From NCBI RefSeq assembly GCF_008728515.1, contig NC_044989.1, positions 69,217,754 to 69,281,753 on the forward strand: a stretch of DNA of 64,000 nucleotides, read 5' to 3'. The stretch is from Papio anubis. Lineage: Eukaryota > Chordata > Mammalia > Primates > Cercopithecidae. Each line of letters starts with the position of its first letter. The stretch's first letter is position 1. The notes beneath the pieces are model-generated. The model was not told where the DNA came from and searched no databases. It saw only the letters and a list, made by a program, of their open reading frames with translations. Positions 37,262 to 50,100 of the stretch are shown here, piece after piece. Position numbers and translations under genes: made by a program.

Positions 37262-37920
37262 GTATGTTAGCAACCAAGGCCAAGACCATGGGTGAGTCAA
37301 AAGGCACAGTATGACTTTTAGGTCATTGACAAATTCTAATTACAGTTGTTGGGTTTGTTCTATTTATTTGTTACTGGATATAAAAACAACGGGCCCTAGG
37401 ATGTATTCGCCTCTGGTTGCAGAGATGATTTCCTGACAGCGGGGCTTGTTGAGAATGGGGAGCTAACTTAGCTTTATCGGGAGGTTAAGTTCAGTCATCT
37501 CATCAGTGGGATTTGACAGTGGGTAGATATCCTCGCTTGACCCAAAGCCTCATCGCCCCCTGCCCAAGCAACACAGTGTCCAGCATCCCATCATTAGAGT
37601 CTCATTGCTTTAGGATCTCCAGTTTCCTCTTCTGCAAGCTGCCCAGAGGTTGGAAGGCAAAACTCTAATAGTTATAGATCACTCTGGAAAAGGAACATCT
37701 CAGTGGCTGGCACTCCTGCTAGGGATGTGGTGGGGGAGCAGTGGTAACCAGTTGGGAAAACTACTAGGTAAGACTTGAAGAGCCGCTTTCTAGTCCAGAT
37801 AGTCAATAACAACTTCCCATTAGGCTGCTGCCAGTCACTTACATCTTAATATAAGTTAACCCAATGAACAACGTTTCTTCATAACAGGAAGATCCAGCAG
37901 GAAAACAGGGAGAACTTAAG

Positions 37921-40900
37921 GGGCTGGGGTTCAGAAGGATGATCAAGGATCATCCTTTCTCCTCTGCCTACCCCTTGAATGGTGTACCTGAAAGTGATGG
38001 GGAGAATGGAACCGAGCTGGAAAACACTCTTCAGGATATTATCCAGGAGAACTTCCCCAACCTAGCAAGGCAGGCCAATATTCAAATTTAGGAAATACAG
38101 AGAACACCACAAAGATACTCCTCAAGAAGAGCAACCCCAAGACATATAATTGTCAGATTCGCGAATGTTGAAATGAAGGAAAAAGTGCTAAGGGCAGCCG
38201 GAGAGAAAGGTCATGTTACCCACAAAGGCAAGCCCATCAGACTAACAGCGGATTTCTTGGCAGAAACTCTACAAGTCAGAAGAAAGTGGGGGCCAATATT
38301 CAACATTCTTAAAGAAAAGAATTTTCAACTCAGAATTTCATATCCAGCCAAACTAAGCTTTGTAAGTGAAGGAGAAATAAAATCATTTACAGACAAGCAA
38401 ATGCTGAGAGATTGTGTCACCACCAGGCCTACCTTACAAGAGATCCTGAAGGAAGCACTAAACATGGAAAGGAACAACCAGTACCAGTCATTGCAAAAAC
38501 ATGCCAAGCTGTAAAGACCATTGATGCTAGGAAGAAACTGCATCAACTAATGGACAAAATGACCAGCTAACATCATAATGACAGGATCAAATTCATACAT
38601 AACAATATTAACCTTAAATGTAAATGACCTAAATGCCCCCAATTAAAAGACACAGACTAGCAAATTGGATAAAGAGTCAAGACTCATCAGTGTGCTGTAT
38701 TCAGGAGACCCATCTCATGTGCAGAGACACACGTAGGCTCAAAAGAAAAGGATGGAGGAAGATCTACCAAGCAAATTGAAAGAAAAGAAAAAAAAAAAAA
38801 AAAAAGCAGGGGTTGCAATCCTAGTCTCTGATAAAACAGACTTTAAACCAACAAAGATCAAAAGGGACAAAGAAAGCCATTACATAATGGTAAAGGGATC
38901 AATTCAACAAGAAGAGCTAACTATCCTAAATATATATGCACCCAATACAGGAGCACCCAGATTCATAAAGCAAGTCCTGAGAGACCTAAAAAGAGACTTA
39001 GACTCCCACACAATAATAATGGGAGACTTTAACACCCCACTGTCAATATTAGACAGATCAATGAGACAGCAGGTTAACAAGGATATCCAGAACTTGAACT
39101 CAGCTCTGCACTAAGCAGACCTAATAGACATCTACAGAACTCTCCACCCTAAATCAACAGAATATACATTCTTCTCAGCACCACATCACACTTACTCCAA
39201 AATTAACCACATAGTTGGAAGTAAAGCACTCTTCAGCAAATGTAAAAGAACAGAAATTAGAACAAACTGTCTCTCAGACCACAATGCAATCAAATTACAA
39301 CTCAGGATTAAGAAACCCACTCAAAACTGCACAACTACATGGAAACTGAAAAACCTGCTCCTGAATGACTACTGGGTACATAACAAAATGAAGGCAGAAA
39401 TAAAGATGTTCTTTGAAACCAATGAGAACAAAGACACAATGTCCCAGAATCTCTGGGACACACTTAAAGCAGTGTGTGGAGGGAAATTTATAGCACTAAA
39501 TGCTCACAAGAGAAAGCAGGAAAGATCTAAAATCAATACCCTAACATCACAATTAAAAGAACTAGAGAAGCAAGAGCAAACACATTTAAAAGCTAGCAGA
39601 AGGCAAGAAATAACTAAGATCAGAGTAGAACTGAAGGAGATAAAGACACAAGAAACCCTTCAAAAAATCAATGAATCCAGGAGCTGGTTTTTTGAAAAGA
39701 TCAACAAAATTGATAGACCACTAGCAAGACTAATAAAGAAGAAAAAAGAGAAGAATCAAATAGATGCAATAAAAAATGATAAAGGGGATATCACCACCAA
39801 TCCCACAGAAATACACACTACCATCAGAGAATACTATAAACACCTCTACACAAATAAACTAGAAAATCTAGAAGAAATGGATAAATTCCTGGACATATAC
39901 ACCCTCCCAAGACTAAAGCAGGAAGAAGTTGAATCACCGAGTAGACCAGTAACAGGCTCTGAAATTGAAGCAATAATTAATAGCCTACCAACCAAAAAAA
40001 GTCCAGGACCAGATGGATTCACAGCCAAATTCTACCAGAGGTACAAAGAGGAGCTGGTACCATTCCTTCTGAAACTATTCCAATCAATAGAAAAGGAGGG
40101 AATCCTCCCTAACTCATTTTATGAGGCCAGCATCATCCTGATACCAAAGCCTGGCAGAGACACAACAAAAAAAGAGAATTTTAGACCAATATCCCTGATG
40201 AACATCGATGGTGAAAATCCTCAATAAAAGACTGGCAAACCAAATCCAGCAGCACATCAAAAAGTTTATCCACCAAGATCAAATTGGCTTCATCCCTGGG
40301 AGGCAAGGCTGGTTCAACATATGCAAATCAATAAACAAAATCCATCACATAAACAGAACCAAAGACAAAAACCACATGATTATCTCAATAGAAGCAGAAA
40401 AGGCCTTGGACAAAATTGAACAGCCCTTCATGCTAAAAACTCTCAATAAACTAGGTATTGATGAAACACATCTCAAAATAATAAGAGCTATTTATGACAA
40501 ACCCACAGCCAATATCATACTGAATGGGCAAAAACTGGAAGTGTTCCCTTTGAAAACTGGCACAAGACAGGGATGCCCTCTCTCACCACTCCTATTCAAT
40601 GTAGTGTTGGAAGTTCTGGCCAGGGCAATCAGGCAAGAGAAAGAAATAAAAGGTATTCAATTAGGAAAACAGAAAGTCAAACCGTCCTTGTTTGCAGATG
40701 ACATGATTGTATATTTAGAAAACCCCATCATCTCAGCCCCAAATCTCCTTAAGCTGATAAGCAACTTCAGCAAAGTCTCAGGATACAAAATCAATGTGAA
40801 AAAAAGCACAAGCATTCTTATACACCAGTAACAGACAAACAGAGGGCCAAATCATGAGTGAACTCCCATTTACAATGGCTACAAAGAGAATAAAATATCT

Positions 40901-42805
40901 AGGAATCCAACTTACAAGGGATGTGAAGGACCTCTTCAAGGAGAACTACAAACTACTGCTCAATGAAATAAAAGAGGACACAAACAAATGGAAGAACATT
41001 CCATGCCCATGGATAGGAAGAATCAATATCATGAAAATGGCCACACTGCCCAAGTTAATTTATAGATTAAATGCCATCCCCATCAAGCTACCAATGACTT
41101 TCTTCACAGAATTAGAAAAAATTACTTTAAATTTCATATGGAACCAAAAAAGAGCCTGCATTGCCAAGACAATCCTAAGCAAAAAGAACAAAGCTGGAAG
41201 TATCACGCTACCTGACTTCAAACTATACTGCAAGGCTACAGTCACCAAAACAGCATGGTACTGGTACCAAAACAGATATATAGACCAATGAAACAGAACA
41301 GAGGCCTCAGAAATAACACCACACATCTACAACCATCTGATCTTTGATAAACCTGACAAAAACAAGAAATGAGGAAAGAATTCCCTATTTAATAAATGGT
41401 GCTGGGGAAACTGACTGGCCATATGTAGAAAACTGAAACTGAATCCCTTCCTTACACCATATACAAAAATTAATTCAAGATGGATTAAAGACTTAAATGT
41501 TAGACCTAAAACTATAAAAACCCTAGAAGAAAATGTAGACAATAGCATTCAGGACATAGGCATGGGCAAGGACTTCATGACTAAAACACAAAAAGCAATG
41601 GCAACAAAAGCCCAAATAGACAAATGGGATCTAATGAAACTAAAGAGCTTCTGCACAGCAAAAGAAACTACCATCAGAAGTAACAGGCAACTTACAGAAT
41701 GGGAGAAAATTTTTGCAATCTACCCATCTGACAAAGGGCTAATTTCCAGAATCTACAAAAAACTTAAACAAATTTACAAGAAAAAGACAACCCCATTGAA
41801 AAGTGGGCAAAGGATATGAAGAGACACTTCTTAAAAGAAGACATTTATGCACCCAACAGATACATGAAAAAATGCTAATCATTGCTGGTCATCAGAGGAA
41901 TGCAAATGAAAACCACAATGAGATGCCATCTCACACCAGTTAGAATGGCAATCATTAAAAAATCAGGAAACAACAGGTGCTGAAGAGGACGTGGAGAAAT
42001 AGGAACGCTTTTACACTGTTGGTGGGAGTGTAAATTAGTTCAACCATTGTGGAAGACCGTATGGCGATTCCTCAAGGATCTAGAACTAGAAATACCTTTC
42101 AACCCAGCCATTCCATTACTGGGGATATACCCAAAGGATTATAAGTCATGCTGCTATAAAGACACACGCACACATATGTTCATTGCGGCACTATTCACAA
42201 TAGCAAAGACTTGGAATCAACCCAAATGTCCATCAGTGACAGACTGGATTAAGAAAATGTGGCACATACACACCATGGAATACTATACATCCATGAAAAA
42301 GAATGAGTTCATGTCCTTTGTAGTGACATGGATGAAGCTGGAAACCATCATTCTGAGCAAACTATCACAAGGACAGAAAACTAATGAAATAAAAGAGGAC
42401 ACAAACAAATGGAAGAACGTTCCATGCCCATGGATAGGAAGAATCAATATAGTGAAAATGGCCACAAGGCCCAAGTTAATTTATAGATCAACGCCATCCC
42501 CATCAAGCAACCAATGACTTTCCTCACAGAATTAGAAAAAAGCACTTTAAATTTCATATGGAACCAAACAATGTGGGAACTGAACAATGAGAACACTTGG
42601 ACACAGGGTGGGGAATATCACACACCAGAGCCTGTCGTGGGGTGGGGGTTGGGGGAGGGATAGCGTCAGGAGAAATACCTAATGTAAATGACGAGTTGAT
42701 GGGTGCAGCAAACCAACACGGCACATGTATACCTATGTAACAAACCTGCATGTTGTGCACATGTACCCTAGAACTTAAAGTTTAATACAAATAAATAAAC
42801 AAATA
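37921..42805 (+). mobile_element. L1PA-type LINE-1, 5'-truncated, just downstream of GKN3 exon 5
   Basis: Flanked by the 10-bp duplication AGAACTTAAG (37911-37920 and 42806-42815), with an AAAT/AAAC tail. L1 identity starts near 37978 in ORF1. The ORF1 end (38173-38514, HVTHKGKPIRLTADF) and ORF2 (from the ATG at 38578) follow. ORF2 remnants span 38752-39114, 39388-40227, 40208-40831 (RT with FADDMIVYL), 40854-41291, 41562-41819 and 42047-42382. An early one-base insertion (about 38632) shifts ORF2 frame, and more breaks follow, so it is inactive. The first 57 bp and a block in the 3' UTR are not standard L1 order. Confidence 0.95.
42383..42568 (+). repeat. Copy of ORF2 (40962-41148) embedded in the L1 3' end
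   Basis: The 186-nt block starting 'aatgaaataaaagaggacac' repeats ORF2 sequence at 40962-41148 in direct orientation at roughly 94% identity, with one 1-bp indel. It replaces the usual end of ORF2 and start of the 3' UTR. Confidence 0.93.
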
Positions 42806-42829
42806 AGAACTTAAGCTTCTTGCTGAGTC

Positions 42830-43214
42830 CATTGAAATAATTTTTTAGTCTCTCTGGGAGTGCCTAAAAGTAGCTAAGAGTGAGCCCAGTGATCTTCCAA
42901 GCAGGGAAATAATCTCTCTTCTTTTCCTCCTCCCTTGGGGCAGCCCCTGTCATTGACATAGGCTGACATATTCAGTGCTGCCTCTTACAACTGGGAGAAG
43001 GGGCCAGGGAACGCACAGACCCCAGAGTCCTCAGCTGAGCTATGTCCACTTGCTGCCCCTCCATGGCGTCCTGCCTTTGGGCAGACACTGCTATCTCTGC
43101 CACTGATCTGGGGAGCCTCAGGGGGCTTAAGAGGCATAAGCCCTCTGGACCCAATGTAGAAATAAGAAAAATGAGTCTCTCCTCACCCTTTGGCATCTCA
43201 ATCATTCACGTATG
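42830..43214. other. Intergenic sequence, no gene seen
   Basis: Single-copy sequence between the L1 and an MST LTR. No gastrokine terminal exon was recognised here. Confidence 0.5.
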
Positions 43215-43219
43215 CCCTG

Positions 43220-43562
43220 TGTATTAGTCTGGTTTCATATTGCTATAAAGAACTGCCCGAGACTGAGTAATTTATAAAGAAAAGAGGTTTAATTGACTCA
43301 CAGTTCTGCATGGCTAGGGAGGCCTCAGGAAATTTACAGTCATGGCAGAAGGGCAAGCAGGCACATCTTACATGGTGGGAGGTGAAAGAGAGAGTATGTG
43401 AAGGAGGAACTGTCAGACATGTATGAAACCACCAGATGTCATGCGAACTCACTCACTATCAGGAGAATAGCATGGGGTAAACTGCCCCTATGATCAATCA
43501 CCTCCCAACAGTCCCTCCCTCAAAATGAAATTTGGGTGAGGACACACAGCCTAATCATATCA
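43220..43562 (-). mobile_element. ERVL-MaLR solo LTR (MST type)
   Basis: It starts 'tgtattagtctggtttcat' and ends 'cagcctaatcatatca', with target duplication CCCTG (43215-43219 and 43563-43567). There is no internal region. Confidence 0.93.
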
Positions 43563-43569
43563 CCCTGCA

Positions 43570-46190
43570 ATGTATACCCTAGTTTCTTAGAGAAACTAGT
43601 GAAAAGAAAAGGGAGGACTTTTCTCATCTGTGGCTACTGTTGTTTTTATACTCAGTCCCCACCCACCACCCTGGGACCTGGAATATGAGTTCCCTGGGGA
43701 CTGGACCAGGGACAAATTTGAGCCTGAAACATCACAATGTGATTGAACTGCTCCTCCCTCTCCAGAGTTTGTTACTGGATTAGGACTGTGTCCCAGCCCC
43801 CTCTTTCCTGAGCAGGTCTGCCCTGACAGAGTCTTTAGTCCTACAAATGGGCACTTGGAGGATTACCAAGAAATCTTTAAGTAATGTCTAAATCCCAGCT
43901 GGGACCCACTCAAAACTCTCTCGCAATAAATAAAACTATCCTGCAGGAATTCCATCCTTGCTCAAGAGTCCTTTCCCAGAGAGAGCAGATCTAAAACAGA
44001 GGTCAAATTTCCTGGCCTCCTTGTTTCAAGAAAGGCACTCCATTGACAGACTTCCCTTTAGGGGGAATATCTTAATTTCCTTACTAGTCCTTTCCACTCC
44101 TGATGGTGTCACTTCTAATTCTCCCTGTCACTCCTGCTTCTCTGCAGCCTAGGGAAGAGCCAGCTGTGTCCAAGCTCAGGACCGTGGGTATGGGCGAGCT
44201 GACTTGCCAGCCCTGGAAGGCAGCTGCCCAGTGTTCATTTTCTGGCTGCCTGCTCGCTCTGTGCTCTTAGTTTCCTTCCCAAGGGATCAGGAGCAGTGCA
44301 CCTTATCCTTCCTGGAATGTGCTGCTTCTCCTTGTCCTGCTGTCTGCTTGGGGCAGAGAGACCCTCCCCACAACTTAACCCATATGTCAGTAGTTATTCC
44401 TGTGGAGGCCCTCCATTGAGCTGAGTTAGTTTGGGCGATGCTTTACACACAGGCAGTACCCCAGCCGTCCACAGCAGGCAGAGCTGTAGCTGTCCATTGA
44501 CTCACATCCTCCCCATCCCTAAAGGGAGACCACAGCACTGGGTCCTCTGGCCTGGCTCCAGGCCACAGGCAGCTGGAACCTGGGCCTGTCAGCGCTGATA
44601 GGCTCTAGCCATGGCCAACTTCTGTGTATCTTGAGACTGCTGAAGACTGAGTGGGCCTCCTTTTTATTATGCGTTTTAAATTTTTAAAATATATTAACAT
44701 TTTTATTGAGCTATACAATAAAGTGCAGATTTTAAGTGCACAGCTCAATGAATGTTTACATAGATACATTCAATGTAGTCATCAACCAGAGGAAGACATA
44801 GAACATTTCCAATGCCCCAGAAGGTTTTTTCATGCCATTCCCAGGCAATACCCAACCTCACCCTTGGCCCCCAGGGAGTGGAAAGGGAAAGTAATAGAGT
44901 TATCCTTTAATTTATCCTCAGCATAATGGAATACGCTGAGGAGTTCTCAGCAAAAATCAAACACACGCTGGCAAGTCTCTTGAGGTGGGGGTCAACAGCA
45001 GACGGTAAGGGGTTGGCAAGTAGCCCCAGAATTCTCCCTATTGTGATTAGTTTGGGTCAAACAGGAGAAAAGAGAAGCTAACAAAGGTCATGAATAAGAG
45101 GACTGGATGATTGTCCATTGACCAGGTGTTGTGTACCTAAGGCCATGCCCTTATGGGTGTAGCAACAGTAACTTTTTAGAGGAAGACTGAAGGGTGAGCT
45201 GCATCATTAGAAGCAGTGAGGGGTGAATTCCTGGGCTGTCCCTTCTTGGGGTCATATACTGCTGCATGATCTGGAAGGGCCATGCTGCAGCCAGGGAATC
45301 CTTCCCTAGTGGTTAAAAGCATGCTGAGGAAAGGGACTTACCACCTTAAAATAGGGTACACCTAGACCCTAAACCCCAAGAAGCACTTGATTCCATTCTT
45401 GAATGTGTGCTGAGGCCTTTGCTGCAACATCAGACATTTCCTCAAGAGCCAAGGGAGAATTAGGGACAGTGTCTGGACTGATAAGAAGGAATGGCAGGCC
45501 AAACAGAGCTGGGCAGTGAGCTTCAAGTGACAATTGCTTAAAGTTGTCCTAGGAATAGCCCTCGGTATTGGGTTTCCACAGCATGAGTACAGGAATGTGG
45601 TGAGCCTGGAATTTTCAAAGGGGCTTTAGGGGTGAAAGAAGTGGAGACCCCAGTGCTGGCGTGGGCCCAGATCTAGAGGCATGTGTACTGATTGGATTTA
45701 TCCAGCCTCTTTCAGGTGTATCTGTAAGGAATGCTTTCAGCTATGAAAAAAGAGAACTCAGTCACAGTGGCCTAAACAGACAGACTGATTCACACTGATT
45801 CAGATCATGTGAGTACAGAGAAACGTAGTCCCAGCTGGTGCAACTCGGGAATAATGCAGTCAGACATTCTAGCTCTTTCTTTCTTTCCTCAATCTTCCTT
45901 CCCTAGGATTGTTGCCTTATGGTCCTAAAATGGCCAATCATCTCCTGACTCCTCATATCCTCATTGAGGGGAGGATGACAGGAACGCACAAAGGGCAAAG
46001 TCACATGCCAGCTGAGTCTGTTCCTCCTTATCAGGAATGAGAAATCTTTCCCGAAAGCCCCACTTAGCAATTTCTACTTACAACTCATTGGCAGGAACTG
46101 AGATCATATGGCCACCCACAGGCCAATCACAGGCTGAAGAAAATGATATTGCTTTATTGTCTTAAAAGAAACCAAGACTGATTTAGCCCA
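43570..46190. other. Intergenic sequence, no gene seen
   Basis: Mostly single copy. A decayed LINE-like stretch lies at about 44670-44850 ('ttttattgagctatacaata'). Short frames show no domains. Confidence 0.45.
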
Positions 46191-46198
46191 GGCTTTCT

Positions 46199-46399
46199 CA
46201 GTCTTGGCACTGTAAACATTTGAAGCCAGAACATTCTTTGTTGTAGGGCGGTGCCCTGGGCATTGTAAAATGTTTAGCAGCATCTCTGGTGTCTACCCAT
46301 TAGCATACCCTCCAGCTGTAACAATCAAAAATGTCTCCAAACACCACTAGATGTCTTCAGGGGAGGGGAGAAAAATCACACCCCAGTTGAAAACTACTG
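46199..46399 (-). mobile_element. MER5A-like hAT-Charlie DNA transposon
   Basis: 'ggcattgtaaaatgtttagc' and 'aaaaatgtctccaaacacca' match MER5A. The length is about 201 bp. The flanks ATTTAGCC and ATTCAGAC are compatible with a decayed 8-bp target duplication. Confidence 0.82.
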
Positions 46400-46460
46400 A
46401 TTCAGACCAATCATGATTAATTCCCTGGAACCAAAGGAATGTATTTTCTAAAATTAAGGT

Positions 46461-46481
46461 GGTTGTTGTTGTTGTTGTTGC
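46461..46481. repeat. (GTT)n microsatellite
   Basis: About seven GTT units followed by GCT units. Confidence 0.9.
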
Positions 46482-46499
46482 TGCTACTTAAATTGGAGC

Positions 46500-47113
46500 C
46501 GTGTTAGAAGGAAAGAGGGAGGTGGGGAATAGGGATTGGGTAATCAATGGACTGGTTTTGCCACAGAATATTAGACAACTGTTACCAGCAACAGATGAAT
46601 AAGCATTTCTTTTAAAGGTCATATCCTCTTTAGTTTCTGCCTGTTTGGGGTAACTTTATTGTCTTCAAATGGCTACTGTTTATATTTTTTTCCAGGTTTA
46701 TAATTGTTATGGCAGGAAGGTTAGTCTGATATCAGCTACTTCATCATTATTAGAAGCTAGAAGTCTCAATATTTTATTAATTCACCAATTTATGTTTATT
46801 ATATTTGAGTTAACAAATGCTTGAATTCATTCATTCAGTCAGTTATCCAAACAGATATTTGTATAATAAAGTATTTGTTTGGGTCCATGTGTTCTAATCC
46901 TGGGAGCTCTGAATGAACAAATCCTATTTAATTCTATCTCAGATGAGCAAAGGAGTTTGCATGACATGTGGCATGTCATTTACTGTGAGAAACACAATTG
47001 TATGGGAAATAAGAAAAATAAGAACCTCATCTACATGCCTCACCCAGCTTCCTGCAAAAGCTCCATTGGCACACTCATATCCTGGGCCAGGCTGCTCCTT
47101 CAGGCCAGCTTTT

Positions 47114-47165
<52 letters not shown>

Positions 47166-50100
47166 TCAGTATATTTTATGGGCACAAATAAGAAAAGGAA
47201 GACAGAGGGACCAGTGGAGACACAGAGCAGGCAATAGACACACACACTGGTCATGTGTCCTTTTCAAGAGCTGCCCATTTGGGAGACAGTCTCACCCACC
47301 TCAAAGGTCTTTTTGCAGAGCCAGGGCCTGCAGCTCCTCCAGGTCTGGGGTGGCCTCAAGGTAGAAGGCACTCTCCCTGCCATAGCTCCTCTCAGGGCTG
47401 GGCCTCTCACTTGTCTTCACCCCAGGATGATGCCTACACAGTCCAGAGCTTCATAAACGCAGTTTCTCATGAACCAACCCACTCAGCTGTTGCCTTCCCA
47501 GGAGATCCATATGGAGCGAGGGACCAGGACCAAAGGGCTTCGTAGGCACTCCCTAGGTATTATTGCTGTGAATAAGCACCGGCTATTGTGACTCACTGAC
47601 CTCGAAGAAGGGACAGGGCACATGGGACGGGATGCCTAGCAGATGTCAGAAGTGGTTCAAACATGCAGGGCAGCACATTGCCGTCTGTAACTTAGAGACG
47701 CTGCCATGTCCAGTGGAGAGAGACTCAGGACACCAGAGGTTCATGAACAGCCAGCAGACACTCCCCACCAGCACCCCTACTGTTTGGCTGGGCTGGGATT
47801 ACTCCAAACTTTAAATCCCTGGGCATTAAGGGATTAGGGATCTAATACTCTGAAAAGCAAGTTGAAGTCTGGGCTATCACTAGTGGGATCTGAACTGGTA
47901 GATCCCGTGGTGAGACAGGCAGCATTGTGTTTGCTGTCTCCCTTTGCTGAAGGCTTGGTGCCCTATGAGGGGAAATGGGAACAACAGAGCACCTAGATGA
48001 AGCAGCAAACACAATGCTGGATGTTGCCAAGCACACAGGTGTACCCCAGGACCTCCTGCACTTGGGAGCTTACAGGACCCCTCCTGCACTTGGGAGAAAA
48101 TGGTACCAGGGAATGCCCACAAGGCCACATCTGAAGCAGCGAGACCTGCTGGGCCATCCGAGGGCTATCTCTGGCTGAGAATTAAGGAAGTATCAACAAG
48201 GTGGCCACTGGGCTCATTTGTGGAATGGGGGTGTGAAGGTGGGTGGTGTGGTCTAGGGGCCCACATGGAAGACCTGGAGGGGTATTGGGATCCAGGAGAC
48301 TGAGACAACATGGAGCTGGGAAGAGAACCAAGGAAACAACCCAGAGAGAACAGTGAAGCCAGACAGTATTTTCCTTCGGGAATCTTCTCCAACTGTAGAA
48401 GAGAAGCAGTCTACCTCCCCGCGGCCGCACCCCACTAGAAGCCTGCTTCCCTGTAACCCTCGAGGTCCTAGAATTGGCACCATGATAAAATCAGAAGGAG
48501 GGCTGGCCCTGAAGAAAGTATTAATAGTTCATCTCTGGATTTGAGGAGCCTGTGCAGGCAGGAAACAGGCTGGGAAATTCCCTTCATTCTGCCCAGGAGA
48601 TGGCTAATTACAGAAAAATCCTGCCAAAGGCATGGGACACAACTGCTTCCCTTCCCACCACACCCTGCCCCAGCCTGCACCCTGGGTGGTGCTATCTACA
48701 AGATGTGGGTAGGGGAGCAGCAGGGAAGAAATTAGCCTTCTCACTTTTAAAACTCATTTAAAAAGTGGCAATATCTCCCATGGAAAGTGGTAGTGCCACT
48801 TTTTAAGTGATTCATAAAAAGGGAAAGACTAATTTGTACTTGAGTCCTAGTGTGGGCAAGAAGAGACCATGTACCGTGGGATGGGTCACTTTCTAAAGGT
48901 CACTACCCTTTGGGGAATGAGGAACAGAGCCGAAGTAGGCTGGAGTAACGATTTTACCTGTCCACTGCCAGCAAAGGACCTGTCACAGGAGAAAGGGGGT
49001 TGGGGAAACCAAGATGACAATGCCTATGAGTGTGGCATGGTTAATACTGTGTAAGGAGTAAGCTCAAAGCATCAGCCCCACTGGGAGGGGTTTGGAGAGA
49101 GGCGAAGCCCTGAGGAGGTTTTGCTACAGGGCTGGGACTATGGCCCAACCAGAATTAATCCCCTCCCACAAAGGATGCTCCAAAGAGCCTTCCGCAACTG
49201 AAAGGTCCTCCTCTCTTTCCTTCTCCCTCATTCTCCATGGGTTTCCAACGCTGGATACCTGCTCCTCCATCCCGTAGAAAGCTAGATTGCTCAGCTGGCT
49301 TGAAAATAAACTAGTCAGGGCACAGATGACCTAGATCTCTGCCTTTTCCCTACCGAACTAACATGCCTCTAGGTCCCCATTGTGGATCCACAGGGCCATT
49401 CCAGGCTGACTGTGCATTGGAGGGTACCATCAGTTCTCAGCTGGGCCACTAGGAGGAGAGAGCATTGCCAGAACCCGCTAGACTCTGGGCAGGGAGGCAT
49501 AACTCAGCTCAAGCCAGCTTTTGTAGCGTGACCAACTCTTCCAGCATCCTGGGTGCTTTGTGGTGTTCGGTCTAGGTTTGCTCTTTCTCCCTGATGGCCC
49601 AGAGAGGGTCTCTGGCTTGAGCATCCAGTAAGTTAACAGAGTCGATATCTACTTTTTTTCGGCCTTTAAGAGGGGGCTAATTATGGAAAAAATATAACCA
49701 AAGCCCCAGCTTCATTGTAGCTTCCATTTAGACACATTCCTTTTAGGGAGTGCCTGTTATGCTCCACTGACTGCTCCTAACATGTATTCAGCATGACAAC
49801 AGCAAAGAGGAGAGTTAGGAAACAAATGCTAAAAATAGGAGCAATGCTACAAAAAATTAATGAGGATAATACATCTCTAAGCAGTAGATTCCAAAGGAAG
49901 TTACCAGTCATAACACCCCTTCCTATACCCCACCTTCCTAACCCTAATGCTGGCCACAGGATTGTGCCCCACATGAGCCAATCAAGATCATATACAAAGA
50001 TTTTAAAATTAAAAGTAATTTGAAATTAGAACTAAAAGCAGTCCTTTTCTCTCTGATGATCAAGGTGGGAAGATGAGGACCAACAGTGGTTGACTATAGT

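Noticed and set aside
37292..37297. Strong alternative donor 'gtgagt' 30 bp past GKN3 exon 5
   Set aside because: It would extend exon 5, but the donor at 37262 gives the family's phase-1 end. Kept only as a possible secondary site.
39388..40227. 279-residue open frame, the longest in the window
   Set aside because: L1PA ORF2 (SPGPDGFTAKFYQRYKEELV) inside a dead L1; it lacks the full ORF2.
42811..43214. GKN3 last exon beyond the L1
   Set aside because: Searched for a gastrokine-like C-terminus (Cys ... ISxC) and found none.
46913..47191. Frames crossing the (CA)n tract (poly His-Thr / Cys-Val)
   Set aside because: Microsatellite translation, no gene.
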